DNA of 64,000 bases from Escallonia rubra (lineage: Eukaryota > Streptophyta > Magnoliopsida > Escalloniales > Escalloniaceae). The stretch lies in contig JAVXUO010003001.1 in assembly GCA_033065855.1 (NCBI GenBank), forward strand, positions 620,001 to 684,000, written 5' to 3'. A program made the position numbers and the translations under genes. Numbering within the stretch: the stretch's first letter is position 1; the number at the start of each line of letters is the position of its first letter. Positions 12,501 to 24,738 of the stretch are shown piece after piece. A model generated the notes under the pieces. The model saw nothing but the letters and a program-made list of their open reading frames with translations, was not told the DNA's origin and ran no database searches.

Positions 12501-15500
12501 TGTTATAATGAAAGCACAAAAAATTTCCAAATGCTGCTTTGCTTCTTAAGATTCATGTCACAGTAAAGGCTCTAAGGGTATGTCATTCTGAACTGAAGAA
12601 AGTCGTGCAAAAGGCTTAACAGATCTTACTCATTTCCGCCTAGTACCCAACTTAGCATTAGCGGCATTCCAATGTCTATGAAAAATCTCCCACCAACTCT
12701 TCCAGGATGAGGTATCCTAAACTGCGTCAAAAACTGCAAAAGAAGAAATAAGAGGTGATGAAATGCATGCTGAGCCCTGTACCAACATTAGTTTTTACTA
12801 ATTCATTTTTGTGTCATATAATTCTCACAAATTCTTACCGACAGCGGACCTAGTCCAACACCCAAATATGCCTTATAGGTTGAAGCCATGATTGCAGCCA
12901 TTCTTGCCAATCCATGAATAACCGCAACACGGAGTCTTCTAGAACTCTCATAGCTGACACAAGTAGATCGGAATAGCGAGTCACTTAGCAGAGCGTACAG
13001 CAACATAGAACGTTGCGATTCAAATCCATGAAACAGCCGCAGTCTTAACATGGAGACACCAAAAGCTCTTAAACGACATAAAAGCAGTACGATAGATAGA
13101 TTGTCTATGGTGCACACTACATTGACCAATGTACCCGTATTATTATGTTTCATAAAGCACGTAAGGGGTGCAAGTCAGAGCACATGCCCTCTATTTGCCC
13201 AAAGCACGTAAGGTTGTCTATGTTCTGGCAAATGACCTTTCGCCGTTTTTGTTTGTGCCGGCAAATCAGACATAGACAATTCTTCTCATTTGCAACTAAT
13301 GTTGCGAGGACTCTCGTTCATAGTTGCCGCTTCACAAGCCATGATTTGGAGAAATAAGAAATTTGAAAGAGATAGATGCATTGGTGAACCATTTTTCGCC
13401 GATCTAGAGGGAAGGAGACTAGAACCCGGTATGAAACTGATTGGACTGATTCAGAGACGGATGGTGCTAGTGAGGAACTACTAGTTGGTTCCGAGTCCAC
13501 ACCGAAGTCATCGCAAGAGCAAGAGCTGGCGCAATTCATTTATTAGTATTTGAAGGCAAGACAGTGTCGCATCTTAGTTGCATCAAGAGAAATCTTTTGT
13601 TGTGCCACAGAATTATTTTTGCCAACATATGTACCTCTTCCTTGCTGTTTGCCCATGTCTAACTTATTCAAACAATCCTCCAAATGGGTAAAACATGAGC
13701 AGGTACTCCTATTTAGTGACAGTGGTCAAAACTAGGAATGGCCTCCCAAAGACATACACATGAACAGCTGCACCTATCTCCCTTTGCCCGCACATACATC
13801 ACACATGCTTTGGCATCCTAAGCAGAATGTTCGTGAATGTTCTAAGAGTTCTGAGTGCCTTTTACCTTCAGTAAACAGAACGTATAAAGTGCATTAGTAA
13901 TTACATATTGGACCAAAACACTGTTTATACCTCCTTAGAGAAGAAATGACATCAATAGGACTTCCTGATTCAATGCTTTGCCTCCAAGCTTTATCAACCT
14001 CCACTGCTAGTTGATAGCTATCCTGTTATTGCCAAATCATTAGCTCAAAAAAGGTTAGCCCTGTAATAGGTGACTTTTGTCGCGTCATTGGGATCATGTC
14101 CTCCATCAGCATCAATCTAAGAAAGTACGCTATGTAGTATTTTTGTTCTTCCATGGGACCCACAGAAACTGTGATGTTAAGGATAATGGACCAAGCAATT
14201 ATGTTGCTACAATGTTAATTACTTCGAAGGTAAGGTTGGAAAGAAGATAAATTAAGGTGTACCTCAATGGCCATGCATCCCCCTTGACCCAAATTTGGCT
14301 GCATAGCATGGATTGAGTCCCCAAGCAAGGTTACACGACCCTTTCCCCAGTTGAAGGATGGTGGTCGATCATATATGTCACGGCGAAGTATTGCATCTTC
14401 ATTCGTGGCAAGCAATAAATCTATCACATTATCACACCACCCTCCAAATATTTGAAGCAACCTTTCCTTTTTACCTGAAAACACACCATGGGGATTGTGA
14501 ACCGAAGAAAGCCACATAGCCCACATACATACACATAATTATGCGACCACTCGTACTTAGAGATGAGAAACACCTGTCAAAGAGAAGAAAGCACGTGAAA
14601 TTTCAATGGACCAACTATAGATTCGTAACGAAAACGTTTTAGTGATTTGTAAATTAGCACTTGAGGACACAGGAAAGAGCCCGGTCAGAGTTCAAGATGG
14701 GGCAAAGCTTATAGTTTTTCATCCCAATCCTTTATTGCTCTACTGTATCATGAACAAGCAGCCAACAGCTGCACCTGCCATGTGCCTTATATTCACATAC
14801 TTGTTCTTCACACTGTTATTCTATATTAACTTGTCATCATCTTGACTTTGCCAAGTCCCTAATTCCTTTGTATAACGTAGTAGATCTAAATCTCTTTTTG
14901 GCTCCCGATTTAATAGCAATCTATAATTTCTCGTAACTAGAAGTTAATTTCCATGGCCATTGTTCTATCAGTTCAATCATATCGAAATTAACAATATATC
15001 AACTTTCTTCTCCGTGTGCAAGTCTCGTCATGGATATACAGAGCACAGGCATCTAAAGAATATCTACCACTGGGACCATCAACACCACCAGCCGGTTCCT
15101 TGTGAAACGCATACCACTGCATCTTTCCTCCACCCACATCTGAAGAAACAAAGTACTGTTTGTGCCCCAAAAATACGCGGTACCTTCAACAGACAAGTTT
15201 TTCATAAGCCTCCGTTGCAGTTAAAAATATGGGAAAAGAAAACACATGTTGCAATTAAACTGGCAATAGAATGTACCCAACAGACTCAATATCAGCAGGC
15301 ACAAAATCAGCAATCCCAGTATAACAAGTGTAGCCTGAGTAGGTGGCTTCCTTCAGTCCAAACAAATTTGTCCTTACCTGTTCAAAAGAAAACCATATTT
15401 GAAGCGTTCAAAGCTGAGGTGGTACCAAGAAACCTGAATACTAGAACTAGATGCCTAGCAATGACAATTTTCTCACAATCTGGTCTGTATATGCCATAAA

Positions 15501-18500
15501 CTTAGTCAGAGAATTTCCACAAAATTGGCAAATACATATATATAGGTGACACCTTAGGTAACTCGAGTAAGTTGACCTTAATAACTCATCACACAAATCA
15601 ATATTATATAAAGTTGAACACTATATAACGAGGAATCTGACTCGAAATTTTATATGCATGTTGTATGTGAGTAAATCATGTAACCTAACGGTCGGTTCTT
15701 AATATTATGATAATTCCCATGATGAGTTACTTAAGGTCATCGTACATAAATTATCTAAGTGTCACTACACTCACTTTTCCAATACATATTATATTAACCA
15801 GGAAACTACGGCAACTTGTCCAGACAATGCTTCCACAGGTCAAAATTACATATTCCAACCGGCCCAACCATAAGACGTGTTTATCATCTTTCCATATTCT
15901 TCACTATACAGATATATAACTCCTTAACGAGAGAGAGAGAAGAGTACCTTTGACCTTATTCCATCAGCACCGACTAGAAGATCACCTTCGTATCTCTGAC
16001 CGTTCTCAAGAACCACAGTAACCTGAATTCATGGAACACAGATGTAGAGCAGACAAAAAAGCCACCTCCAAGAATATAAAAAACATAAACCAATAAAAGT
16101 ATACAAGCCAAACCGACAGAAACAAAAGGTGCTATAACCAAAAGGGGTTTCCCAAGAGACGCTCTCATGGCGACATGTGGCTCTCCACTTAGTGTGGCAC
16201 GAGTTATTTTACTACCAAATTTAAGTGGCGGCTCTTTGAAACAACATTTCAATTCTTTCCTCAAATCCTTTTATCTAATTTTTCCCTTTCAAATGGGTCA
16301 TGTAATAATTCGAAGGGTTGAAGCTAGAGTATTCAAAAACTAAATTAGAAGGCTCGACACCTCATATTACCTTACCACCGTCATCCTCAAAGCTCACTAC
16401 ATTACTGCCGTTCATAATAATATCCTCCCCAACGGCATCAGCCAAGATTCTTTGTAAAGTCATGCGGCTAATAACCCTTGTGACTGGAAGCCCCCGTTCC
16501 GCTGCTGGAGTAAATGTATCAAACTTGATGTACCTGATAACCAACTACATACTTAAATGAGTTCTCAGAGAACCTGCTTCTTCTGGTAAAAGGCCGAAAA
16601 AGAAGCACATAGTCTTTTTATCCACATTTAAAGGAATTCCACAAACAAGTCACCTGCTATACTCAAATATAAATCTGGAAAAACTTGCCATCATAAACAA
16701 ATCTCCTCCTTGGCTAATCAAAGGAATGAGTTTTATTCTGAAAGCATGATCTTCAAGATCTTGTTTCATGTTTAATTCAATGCCGCACTATTCTAGTAAC
16801 CAGTTACTTTTTGAACCATGAATCCATCTATGCCACAAATTCAGATTCTGGAAGTGTTTGTATTCCAAGTATAGGCTTGACTTGAACTTCCCAATTTTTA
16901 TATGGACATAGACTATAGAGGCTTACATGAATTCTAAATTAGTTGGCCTTTCATTTTTATGTTTCCTTTCTGCTTCTACTTGATCAGTGAGCCCTGTCTC
17001 TCTGGCTGTTAATTGTACAAAGTGGATTTGATGCAGAATGAATGTTAATTGTACAAAGTGGATTTAATGCAGAAGGAATCTTCACTTCAAGAATGTGGAC
17101 ATGCTGCAGCTGAGCATGAATAACCTAAGTGCCCATAGCTTCCTAAAATCATTTTTTCTGCCTAAAGGCCTGCAGCACGAGCGGATCAGCAATCTAGTCA
17201 GTAACAGGCCAACCACAAAGCGTTACCTTTTTTGCTCAAACCATTTTAAAACAAAGGAGTAGCCGTAGCACCACGCGTAGGTTGGAATCAATCAACATCT
17301 TCATTCGATGAAATCTACTTTCCACTTTCAATGGCACCTCTTGGAAACTCCCTTGCAAAAGCACGTCCAAAGAAAGCAATTTCCTCTTCGCATCTATCTA
17401 CCATGGCTGACAAGGATATTTCCCAGATCTTCCAATGATGAAAAGAAGCAGTTGCGGATGTACATGGAACTTAAGGTGGTTGACCGCCTTAGTTTCTCTA
17501 AAGATAACACTAGTACACATATTTGAACTTGCTAATTAGTTCTCGCTCTGCCACGAAAAAGAAGAAACCCCATTTTGGCATTTTCCACTGCCTACATATC
17601 GCTTCCATGGTCTATACCAACCTTTTCAGAAAAATTCTCAAACTTGCTAATCCCACAAAATCAACCAATGAAAGAAGGGAAGGAAATCGAATGGTATGCA
17701 ACCTGCAAGTTCAAGTGCTAACCAAAAAAGTCCTCAAAATTCTGTTGACAAGGTCTCTAAATCATCCCAACATAACCAGCATCCCAAAGATGCCAAAAAG
17801 AGATCATATTTTACACAATAAAGAAAATAATAAGAAAAAGAACTCAGATGACTGCGTATAATAAACAAACAGACATAAACACATTATCTAACTCAGATGC
17901 CACCTTACACACACACACACATGAAAATTGAAGGTAACATTTGAAGGACAAAACACACAGAAACGCAGTTAGAAATATATCCCACACATGGGAAGCCAAA
18001 GTAAATTAGTTCAAAATAAAAAGTAAAGCAACTTACCAAGTACCAGAAACACCATCAACCAACCCATTAATCCGTTGACCAGTGATGCAACCAGCCTTCA
18101 TAACCTCCTCAGCCACATCCAAATCAATGGCTTCCAAAGCAGCCAACGCGTTACTCTGTATCTGAATTGGTCCCCTGTACTGCCCTTCCCCTCTGATAGC
18201 ACTCAAATCCCTCTCAAACACCATCACCTGGAACCCCTTCCTCTTAGCCGCCAAAGCGAAAACCAGCCCCCCAATTCCACCTCCGGCCACAAGTATCTTC
18301 AAATTCTTCACCGCCGGCGCAGAACTACGGTCAACTCCGGTCGCCGTTGAAACTGGCGTCGCCTCGGCCACTGAAGCCTTGACGGTTGCCATTCTTCTAG
18401 TGTACCCACTTTCTTTACCTCTGTAAAGGTCCTTGCTTTGCAAGAAATCTATTGGATAGTCTTTGGAGATTGGAATAGGGAACTGGGTTCTTGATAAAAA

Positions 18501-18545
18501 GGCGGTTGATGGGTTTATTGAGCTGCAAAACATGGATGAAGCCAT
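9540..18545 (-). CDS. ZEP: Zeaxanthin epoxidase, chloroplastic (16 exons, 666 aa)
   Basis: It converts zeaxanthin to violaxanthin through antheraxanthin in plastids, the xanthophyll-cycle step that also feeds abscisic acid synthesis. Exons on minus: 18545-18037, 16533-16371, 16022-15948, 15377-15277, 15183-15068, 14474-14263, 14022-13931, 12953-12839, 12733-12630, 12019-11974, 11838-11774, 11670-11584, 11250-11196, 11100-11012, 10890-10803 and 9623-9540. All junctions are GT-AG and phases agree, giving 2001 coding bases. Residues 1 to about 75 look like a transit peptide. The FAD-binding VAGGGIGGL motif is at 86-94, GADG near 242, and the monooxygenase motif [16 protein letters not shown] at 373-388. 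A FHA domain spans about 558-637 (SKLHARI, then EHGTWIT). Length matches the family. An in-frame ATG at 18602 would add 19 residues; 18545 gives the typical MASS start. A CATATATTGG sequence near 18701-18710 could serve as a TATA element. The gene appears intact. Confidence 0.97.
10160..10179. repeat. C20 homopolymer in ZEP intron 15
   Basis: Twenty consecutive C residues lie between A-rich flanks inside the last intron of ZEP. On the ZEP transcript this is G20, a potential G-quadruplex. Length is likely to vary between individuals and reads. Confidence 0.9.
10514..10760. repeat. Diverged tandem duplication in ZEP intron 15
   Basis: Two adjacent copies (about 10514-10626 and 10649-10760) share TTTTCTTAAACTTGC, the TATGC(T/G)TCCA segment and TAGGTATATGCACTATCCT, with about 80% similarity by eye. 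It lies between the last two ZEP exons, and no function is evident. Confidence 0.7.
13290..13546 (+). pseudogene. Coding-like remnant of unknown origin inside ZEP intron 7, antisense to ZEP
   Basis: On the plus strand one frame reads [17 protein letters not shown] neighbouring frame, one base shifted, continues [20 protein letters not shown], runs on through an acidic, Ser/Gln-rich tail and ends at a stop at 13544-13546. The acidic, low-complexity C-terminal composition looks like real protein and not random AT-rich intron sequence, and the join would require a frameshift. I do not recognise the source family. It may be a captured exon or an old retrocopy fragment. Confidence 0.4.
17007..17078. 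repeat. 36-bp tandem duplication in ZEP intron 1
   Basis: Two copies, 17007-17042 and 17043-17078, starting TGTTAATTGTACAAAGTGG, differ at only a few positions. A simple local duplication. Confidence 0.8.
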
Positions 18546-21500
18546 AGTTGTACGCAAAACACCACTTTTCTTTGGATTTTCTTGAAAGATGAAGAGCGGC
18601 AAATGGCGTTTGCTTTCTGTGAGGGATTTATGCTAAGGGGGTGAAGCAGCTACCAAGTATCAAGAATTGGTGATGGAGACGGGGGTGGTGGGTTAAAGAG
18701 CCAATATATGGATATGGGAACTGAGAGGCTGGAGAGTGGTGCGTTAGCGCGTACCAATGGTAGAGATTCTTGGGACATGTGGCACATTTTGCGGTGTCCT
18801 AAATGTTCTCAATCAGGTTAGATGAAAACAGGCGTTTCAGTTTGAGAAACAAATCTCTGACAGAGGTTTTTGATTTGTGTGTGTGGCGGTAGTTAAAAGG
18901 TTCTCAAAAACTGTGGGGCGGTATGTTAACCTATGGCCTGATTTTTGTCTCCTTTTTGTTTTAAGTAGAATTGACACAAATAATACAGGGTATCATCAGC
19001 TGTAAGAGTTCCCTGCTTTATAAATTCTAACATCTTGCAATATAATCTACAAAAGAGAATAAATATTCAAGCCAACAAAGGTTTTACGTGTTATGATGAC
19101 GCAACGAAAGCGGTCGTTATCCTCTTGTTATAGATTTGAGAGCAGCTAGTCAAACAAACAATTGTGAAAGGAATTGCATACGTGCCATGAAAAAATGGAC
19201 CGAATTCCGTGATCAAGCATCTATTGTAACTCGCGAATGCATAAAATATACTATTAGTATGTGCCAAATAACAGGAAATATGAGACGATTAAAAAAGAAA
19301 CATCAAGATAACTGTATCTCTTTTATATTTTCTTTTTTCTTTTTTTTTCCTTCTTTTTTTGTTTCTATTCTCGCTCGCCATAACTATTACAGAAAAGAAG
19401 TACCAAACTTTCTTTCTCTGATAGAGAGTTACCTCGCCTTGATTTACTCCATAAATGTGTCAACTCCAAAGCTCTAAAATGTACAATTGCAAAGCATTCG
19501 ACCCCAATCTCAAAGATACAAACCCACCAGTCACATCATCATCATAAAAAAGAAGCTAAAATAGTTCATGGCAGGCACTTGCCCACCCAATATTTTGAAT
19601 TTCTTTTTTTGTGGGAGTACTAATTTTTGCTTTTTAGATGGGAAACATTAAAAAAGGATCGTGCGGAATTTTTCCCACCTTATATTTTAGGGGTTTTTCC
19701 ATTCACATTAAATCTTGTCCGTCTTAGATATCATTCCTTGCCTCGTCGTATGCTGCACATCAAAGTGTTTACTTGCTATGGCGAGTTTAATCTTGGAAGT
19801 GATGATAACCGCTCAACATTTCTAAACCCATGTCGGCAAAATAATGAATAATGCGATGACATCAAATAACAACTTGGAGTGATTTCAATTGTCTACTATG
19901 GTCCCGCTATCAAGGCTTTTCGAGGTTGTGGAAGCATCAAAGCCAAAATCATATGGAACTAGTCGAGAGACTCACATGACATATATATTGAAGTGTACCA
20001 CCTAAGAATGAAACCCTCCCATCTAAGCAAGTAAATATTGCATATTGAGAGACTAAGAGAGGTAGAACAAGTCTATAGTACACCTAAGAGTTCTAAACTA
20101 TTAGTTTGAGACCAACAACTTTTTCTTCCACTTGAGCCATAAGAATGTAAAAATAAAATGTGCATGGAGAGAGGGTAGGTTGGGTCGAGAGGCGTTTCTA
20201 TAATATGGGCTAATTTTTTCTCTTCTGACCCACTTTTTTACACTTTTTAATTCATTTATCTTTTCACATTTAACATTCCACTAACTCATTTTCTCTCTCC
20301 TGACCCACTATCTTCCCCTCCTCTCTCTCTCTAAATGATAGAATGAGAAATACAAAATATATCACTCAAATCCTTAATCTGCATGCAAAAAGAAGTTTAT
20401 CAAATTATGTGGGACGGAAGGAGTAGTAAAATATATGTTGGAATGAGTCATCATATACGTGTTTCCGTGCTTAGAAAAGGGATCTCCACATTAGCTAGTG
20501 ACATTAATATTATTGGACCCGTTTATGTTCATTGTCATTTGCATCTACAAAGTTTTTCTTTTTCTTTTTCCTAACCAACTCATAACATTACTATATTAAA
20601 AGGAAGGTTTCATAGAACTAGTTCTCTCCCTCTTCCATAGACAAAAAGGTGAAGATGGATGAAGCAGGAACTAGGCCAAAAAAATTCTTTACATCAGCCC
20701 ATCTAGCCAAATTACGTGCCCATATGTTTTCAAATCTCGAAACCTTTGCAAAGGTCCAGCACTCCAAAGATTTCAGTTTCTCCTTTGCTTCTTCGACAAC
20801 AGCAAAGCTAGCCTAGCTGGGGAAGGGGTCTAAATTAGAAATAAACTAAGCTGCTAAGTAACTTAGACAACTGAGTATCAATAGTACTTGGAAAAGTCAA
20901 ATCGTTCAAACTTAAGTTTAGAAATTTGATTTCCCTCATATCCAAGTAGAGTTCATTCTTAAAATTTTCAATAATTTTTAGCCGTATTATAATTTTGAAA
21001 CTTGTTAGAAATTTCAAGTGTCACACAATGGGTTTGATAGCACGATGAATTGTGTGTGACATTTAACTCTCCACAGACAAGATGAGTCCATTAAATGGTC
21101 ACAACAACTTATAAATTCGATTCATAAAGACTAAATTCCGACACAAGGACAAACAATAACACCATTTTGATAAAATCCATACTCAATTGTCACCAATGGA
21201 TAAAAAAGTGTCGCTATCGAACCTTTTAGCAACCAAAGGTATGGTAGGGTGGTACTCGAGGAGTCGAGGCAGGAGAAGTTCCGGTCATCACGAAGACTGC
21301 TGCTTCAAGGCAGGCATTGCCTCCTCGGTCTACCCCAAATCGACCCATAACTGAATGCTGGTCAGTTTGCTTGGTGGATATATATATATAATAGGATCCA
21401 AAGGGAAGGTAGACTAGATTGGAATTTTCCTAGGGGGGCCAATTTCTATGTTCACGCAAAAACCAACATATAAAATGTGATATTTCATTTTCGGCGGGCC

Positions 21501-22749
21501 GATTATTTGTTATATATCGTAATGGCTGATTTCCTCGTTTATTTATTTATAATAGAAAAGAAGAGTTACAATTGGTTTGTCAAACCAGAGTTTTTAATAA
21601 TATTTTTGTAAAAAAGTTGGTGAATAGTAGTTGTTTCTGTCTTTTTAATGATAATTTTTTTAGAGATGATAACCAAAGGAGAAACTGAATTTGGAAAATA
21701 AAAAACCGAGAAAAATTTGAACAAAACTGAACCTTGATTTTGTAGGGTTAGGAAGAAATTTGGGAGAACAAACCTAACAACAGGTATGCGTGTAGTATGT
21801 TATGCTTGGAATGAGAAAGGAGGACTTCTTATCATAACCAGCCTCCAAACGAAAGTAGAAGTGTCTCGTTGCATGAAAATAGCAGTTTGTAGAGTGCAAA
21901 CAAAAGCCGAAAGTACGAGAGAGGTTTAGCACACCCTTCAGTTACACCAAAAAAAAATTTGCTGATGGCCCGTGCATGACTACGTAAGAGTTTGAACTGC
22001 GTTTTACATCAAATTTAGCGTTACTCGCTTAACGTTGTTCTGACATTACACAATTAAAGTAAAAATGAAAAACACTTTTAATACCCGGTTGTTATGAAAT
22101 GCTTTGCTCTTAAAGGAAAAAGTACGGTTTGCATTTCTAAATTGATTTGGCACCTGGTCTTTGTATTTTATTGTTGGAATGTATATTTTACAAACTGTAC
22201 TTCTGGCACCATATGACATTCAGTGGCCACGTTCCGAACCAAATTAAGTTCGCATGCAAAAGTAATAGCTAGATATAAAAGATCTAAAAAAATCAAAGAC
22301 AACTAAAGTTCTAGACCGATAATCTTCTTAATGGAATATGTAAAACAATTGTTGTAGCCTACATTTCTTATATATCTAGTATACACGGATACAAGCAAGT
22401 CTCATTTCGATTTATATAAACTTTCAAAAGGTCGGGAGTATAACGACCACCGGTGACCCTACGTAAGATCTGGCCCTAATACTGGCCCTCTCTGTCTGAC
22501 ATTCTTGAATTATTTCATATTTATGAATTTAAGTTTGGGTGAGATGTTATATTCTGATATTTATAGTAATAAATTTAGGAAACAAAACAAAGACAACCAC
22601 GACGCAAGATCAAGCACCCAAGATTTGCCCTCCTGCCTTGGCCCCAATCGAACAGCACTATAACTCAAGGTTGTCTTATTGGTAAGAAGAAAAAGACGGG
22701 AGACTGGGGTCTTGGCAAATAATTACCCTTCCAAATGGTCATTCAAAAC
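18546..22749. other. Intergenic; ZEP upstream region and unassigned sequence
   Basis: The first few hundred bases upstream of 18545 should contain the ZEP promoter and 5' leader. The remainder has only short frames without motifs (for example 19136-19477 and 19627-19851). A segment GTGGGACGGAAGGAGTA at about 20409-20425 matches the terminal consensus of Stowaway MITEs in plants, but I found no opposite end, so only a solo end may remain. T-rich and TA-rich simple tracts are scattered through the region. Confidence 0.45.
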
Positions 22750-23390
22750 CAGGGCGGAGCACCCTCGTGACCAGAAGGGGCCACGGCACCCCCTAACTTT
22801 TGGGATTTTTTTTTTTAGATCATGGTTAAACATATTTAATATAATTATGAAAATATCACTATATTGTAACATTAATTAATTATAATTTTACTTTGTTGTG
22901 CTTTTTATTCTTTGTGTCGCCGCCCATCATAAACTTATCTTTCTCATTCCCTTGTTCCATCTTCATTCTTTCAAATTTTAAATTCTAAAATTTCAGATTA
23001 CAAGAAAAACATGAATATATCAAGATTAATTTTTATTTTATTTTATCAAGTTTAAATTCTTAGAGCATGTTAATTTATTGGTTACTATTGTACTCATACA
23101 ATTGATAATCAAATTAGTAATATATCTATAAATTAAGAGTTAAGTTTCTTTCATGCAAGATTAGCAATATCTTGTTGACTAACATTATCAAGTTAAATAA
23201 ATCACTATGAATAATAAAATATATGATTAGTAGTCAAATTGAACAATATATTTTGCATTTAACATATTCAATAGTGACACTAATTATAATATATTTTTTA
23301 TTTTTCATGTTTTATGTGAACTTGAAACTTTTATATCTTTTTATGTTAGCCATCAAAACTATTTTTTTAATCACTTTTTAATCATTTGTT
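22750..23390 (+). mobile_element. Truncated second copy of the CAGGG(G)CGGA hAT-type family
   Basis: It starts CAGGGCGGAGC, followed by a GGGGCCACGGCACCCC segment. It then tracks the reverse complement of the 1838-2443 element in order: TTCTTTCAAA-type block, AATATATCAAG, GTTAAATAAATCACTAT, TTTTGCATTTAAC and TTATGTTAGCC. Similarity is roughly 70-75% by eye over about 600 bases. The expected far terminal repeat is missing, so this copy is 3'-truncated and older than the one at 1838-2443. Confidence 0.7.
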
Positions 23391-24738
23391 CAAAACTTAA
23401 ATAAAGTCCACAAACTGCATGGATCTTGGTTGTACAAATCCCACACGAAAATAAAAATTAACTCGACAACAAATTGAACGAGTGCGTGTATATTTATACA
23501 CTACTATATGATAGACCAAAACACATATGGATGAGTTTTATTAAGTTTTTGTGATCCATCCATAAGATTTTTTATTTGTCTCCTTTAACTAGGTCACAAG
23601 AAATTATTTATATAAAAGAATTTCTCAAGTCAGGCGTCAAAAGTCATCTATCTGAAAATGTGAATATAATGTATTTCATACCATGCTGAAATAAAAATAA
23701 AAAATTCCAAAAAAAATCAATAAAATAAACTAAATCTATTTATGTGTATGGTATGTATATGTGTGAAACACCCCCCACCCCAAGAATTGGGGTAGATGTC
23801 ACATGGGACTGCCCAGTAATCTGGTCTCGGACAAGATATATGCAGGCCCACCTCCACCTCCTTCCTCCGGACAAAACCTGACTGAACTTAGTCTTCTTTC
23901 GACTGCCCATTAATTAATCTTTCAGAAGAACCCCAGTTTCCAGTCTTTTTCAGCCAGACATTTCGTCAAACATCTCACGAACATTCGACCAGTAGCTAAC
24001 TAATGCTACTATTCAATTCCTTCAAATTTAACCATTACCGCACCGAAACTGTAACATGCATTCACACTGTACTTTCTGCATCTGTATCTTTCGGTAATGC
24101 CAGGCAATGGCATAAAGACAAACTCTCTACTCTTTTGTGTTTGCTTACAGATCACCATGCTTTGCAGTTTGCTTCTAATCCTACCCATTTAAAGGTGATT
24201 TCCAAACTAGGTTTTGCATTTGAGTTTTATATTGTTCGGCACATTTCATGTTTAAGTTGCTTTGTGGTGTGAGATTCAGGTCTTTGATGTAAATAAAGTA
24301 TATATCTGTTTGGCATACATTGTAGGGGTTGGTTTTTTCTGTCTTTCTTTCTTTTTAATTTTTGACGTGGGATCCAAACTGGTAATGGAGTCTTCCTGTT
24401 CCAATTAGTGCAATTCTTGCTTATTAATACTTGGCACTGCCTGGTCCTTCACGAGTGGTCCTAGAAAATTGGTAACCACAAGAAAATATACTCAAAGATA
24501 CACCACATTTTACTAATGCACTATTATCTTTTAGTTCCGGGTACACAATTATGAGCTAGAAGGTGAAATGATAAACATAGATGAAGATGATGGCCTTCGA
24601 GTTAGTTCATCTGAAGTTGCTTTCTCTCCAAGTAAATTTTCGGTGTATTAATGACCTAACTTTGTAGCCCTCTTTACAGTTTTATAGATTCGAAGAATCC
24701 AGTGAGAAATGCAACTAGCTAGTTGCGAGAATTGAGGA
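23391..24738. other. Remorin upstream region
   Basis: No separate gene. A short inverted repeat CCCCAAGAATTGGGG lies near 23777. TATA-like AGTATATATC occurs near 24298. The remorin mRNA leader, possibly with an upstream non-coding exon, probably lies in the last few hundred bases before 24739. I cannot mark a transcription start. Confidence 0.4.

Noticed and set aside
14960..15499. 179-residue plus-strand open frame
   Set aside because: It overlaps ZEP exons 4 and 5 in antisense and has no family resemblance; it is a shadow of ZEP coding sequence.
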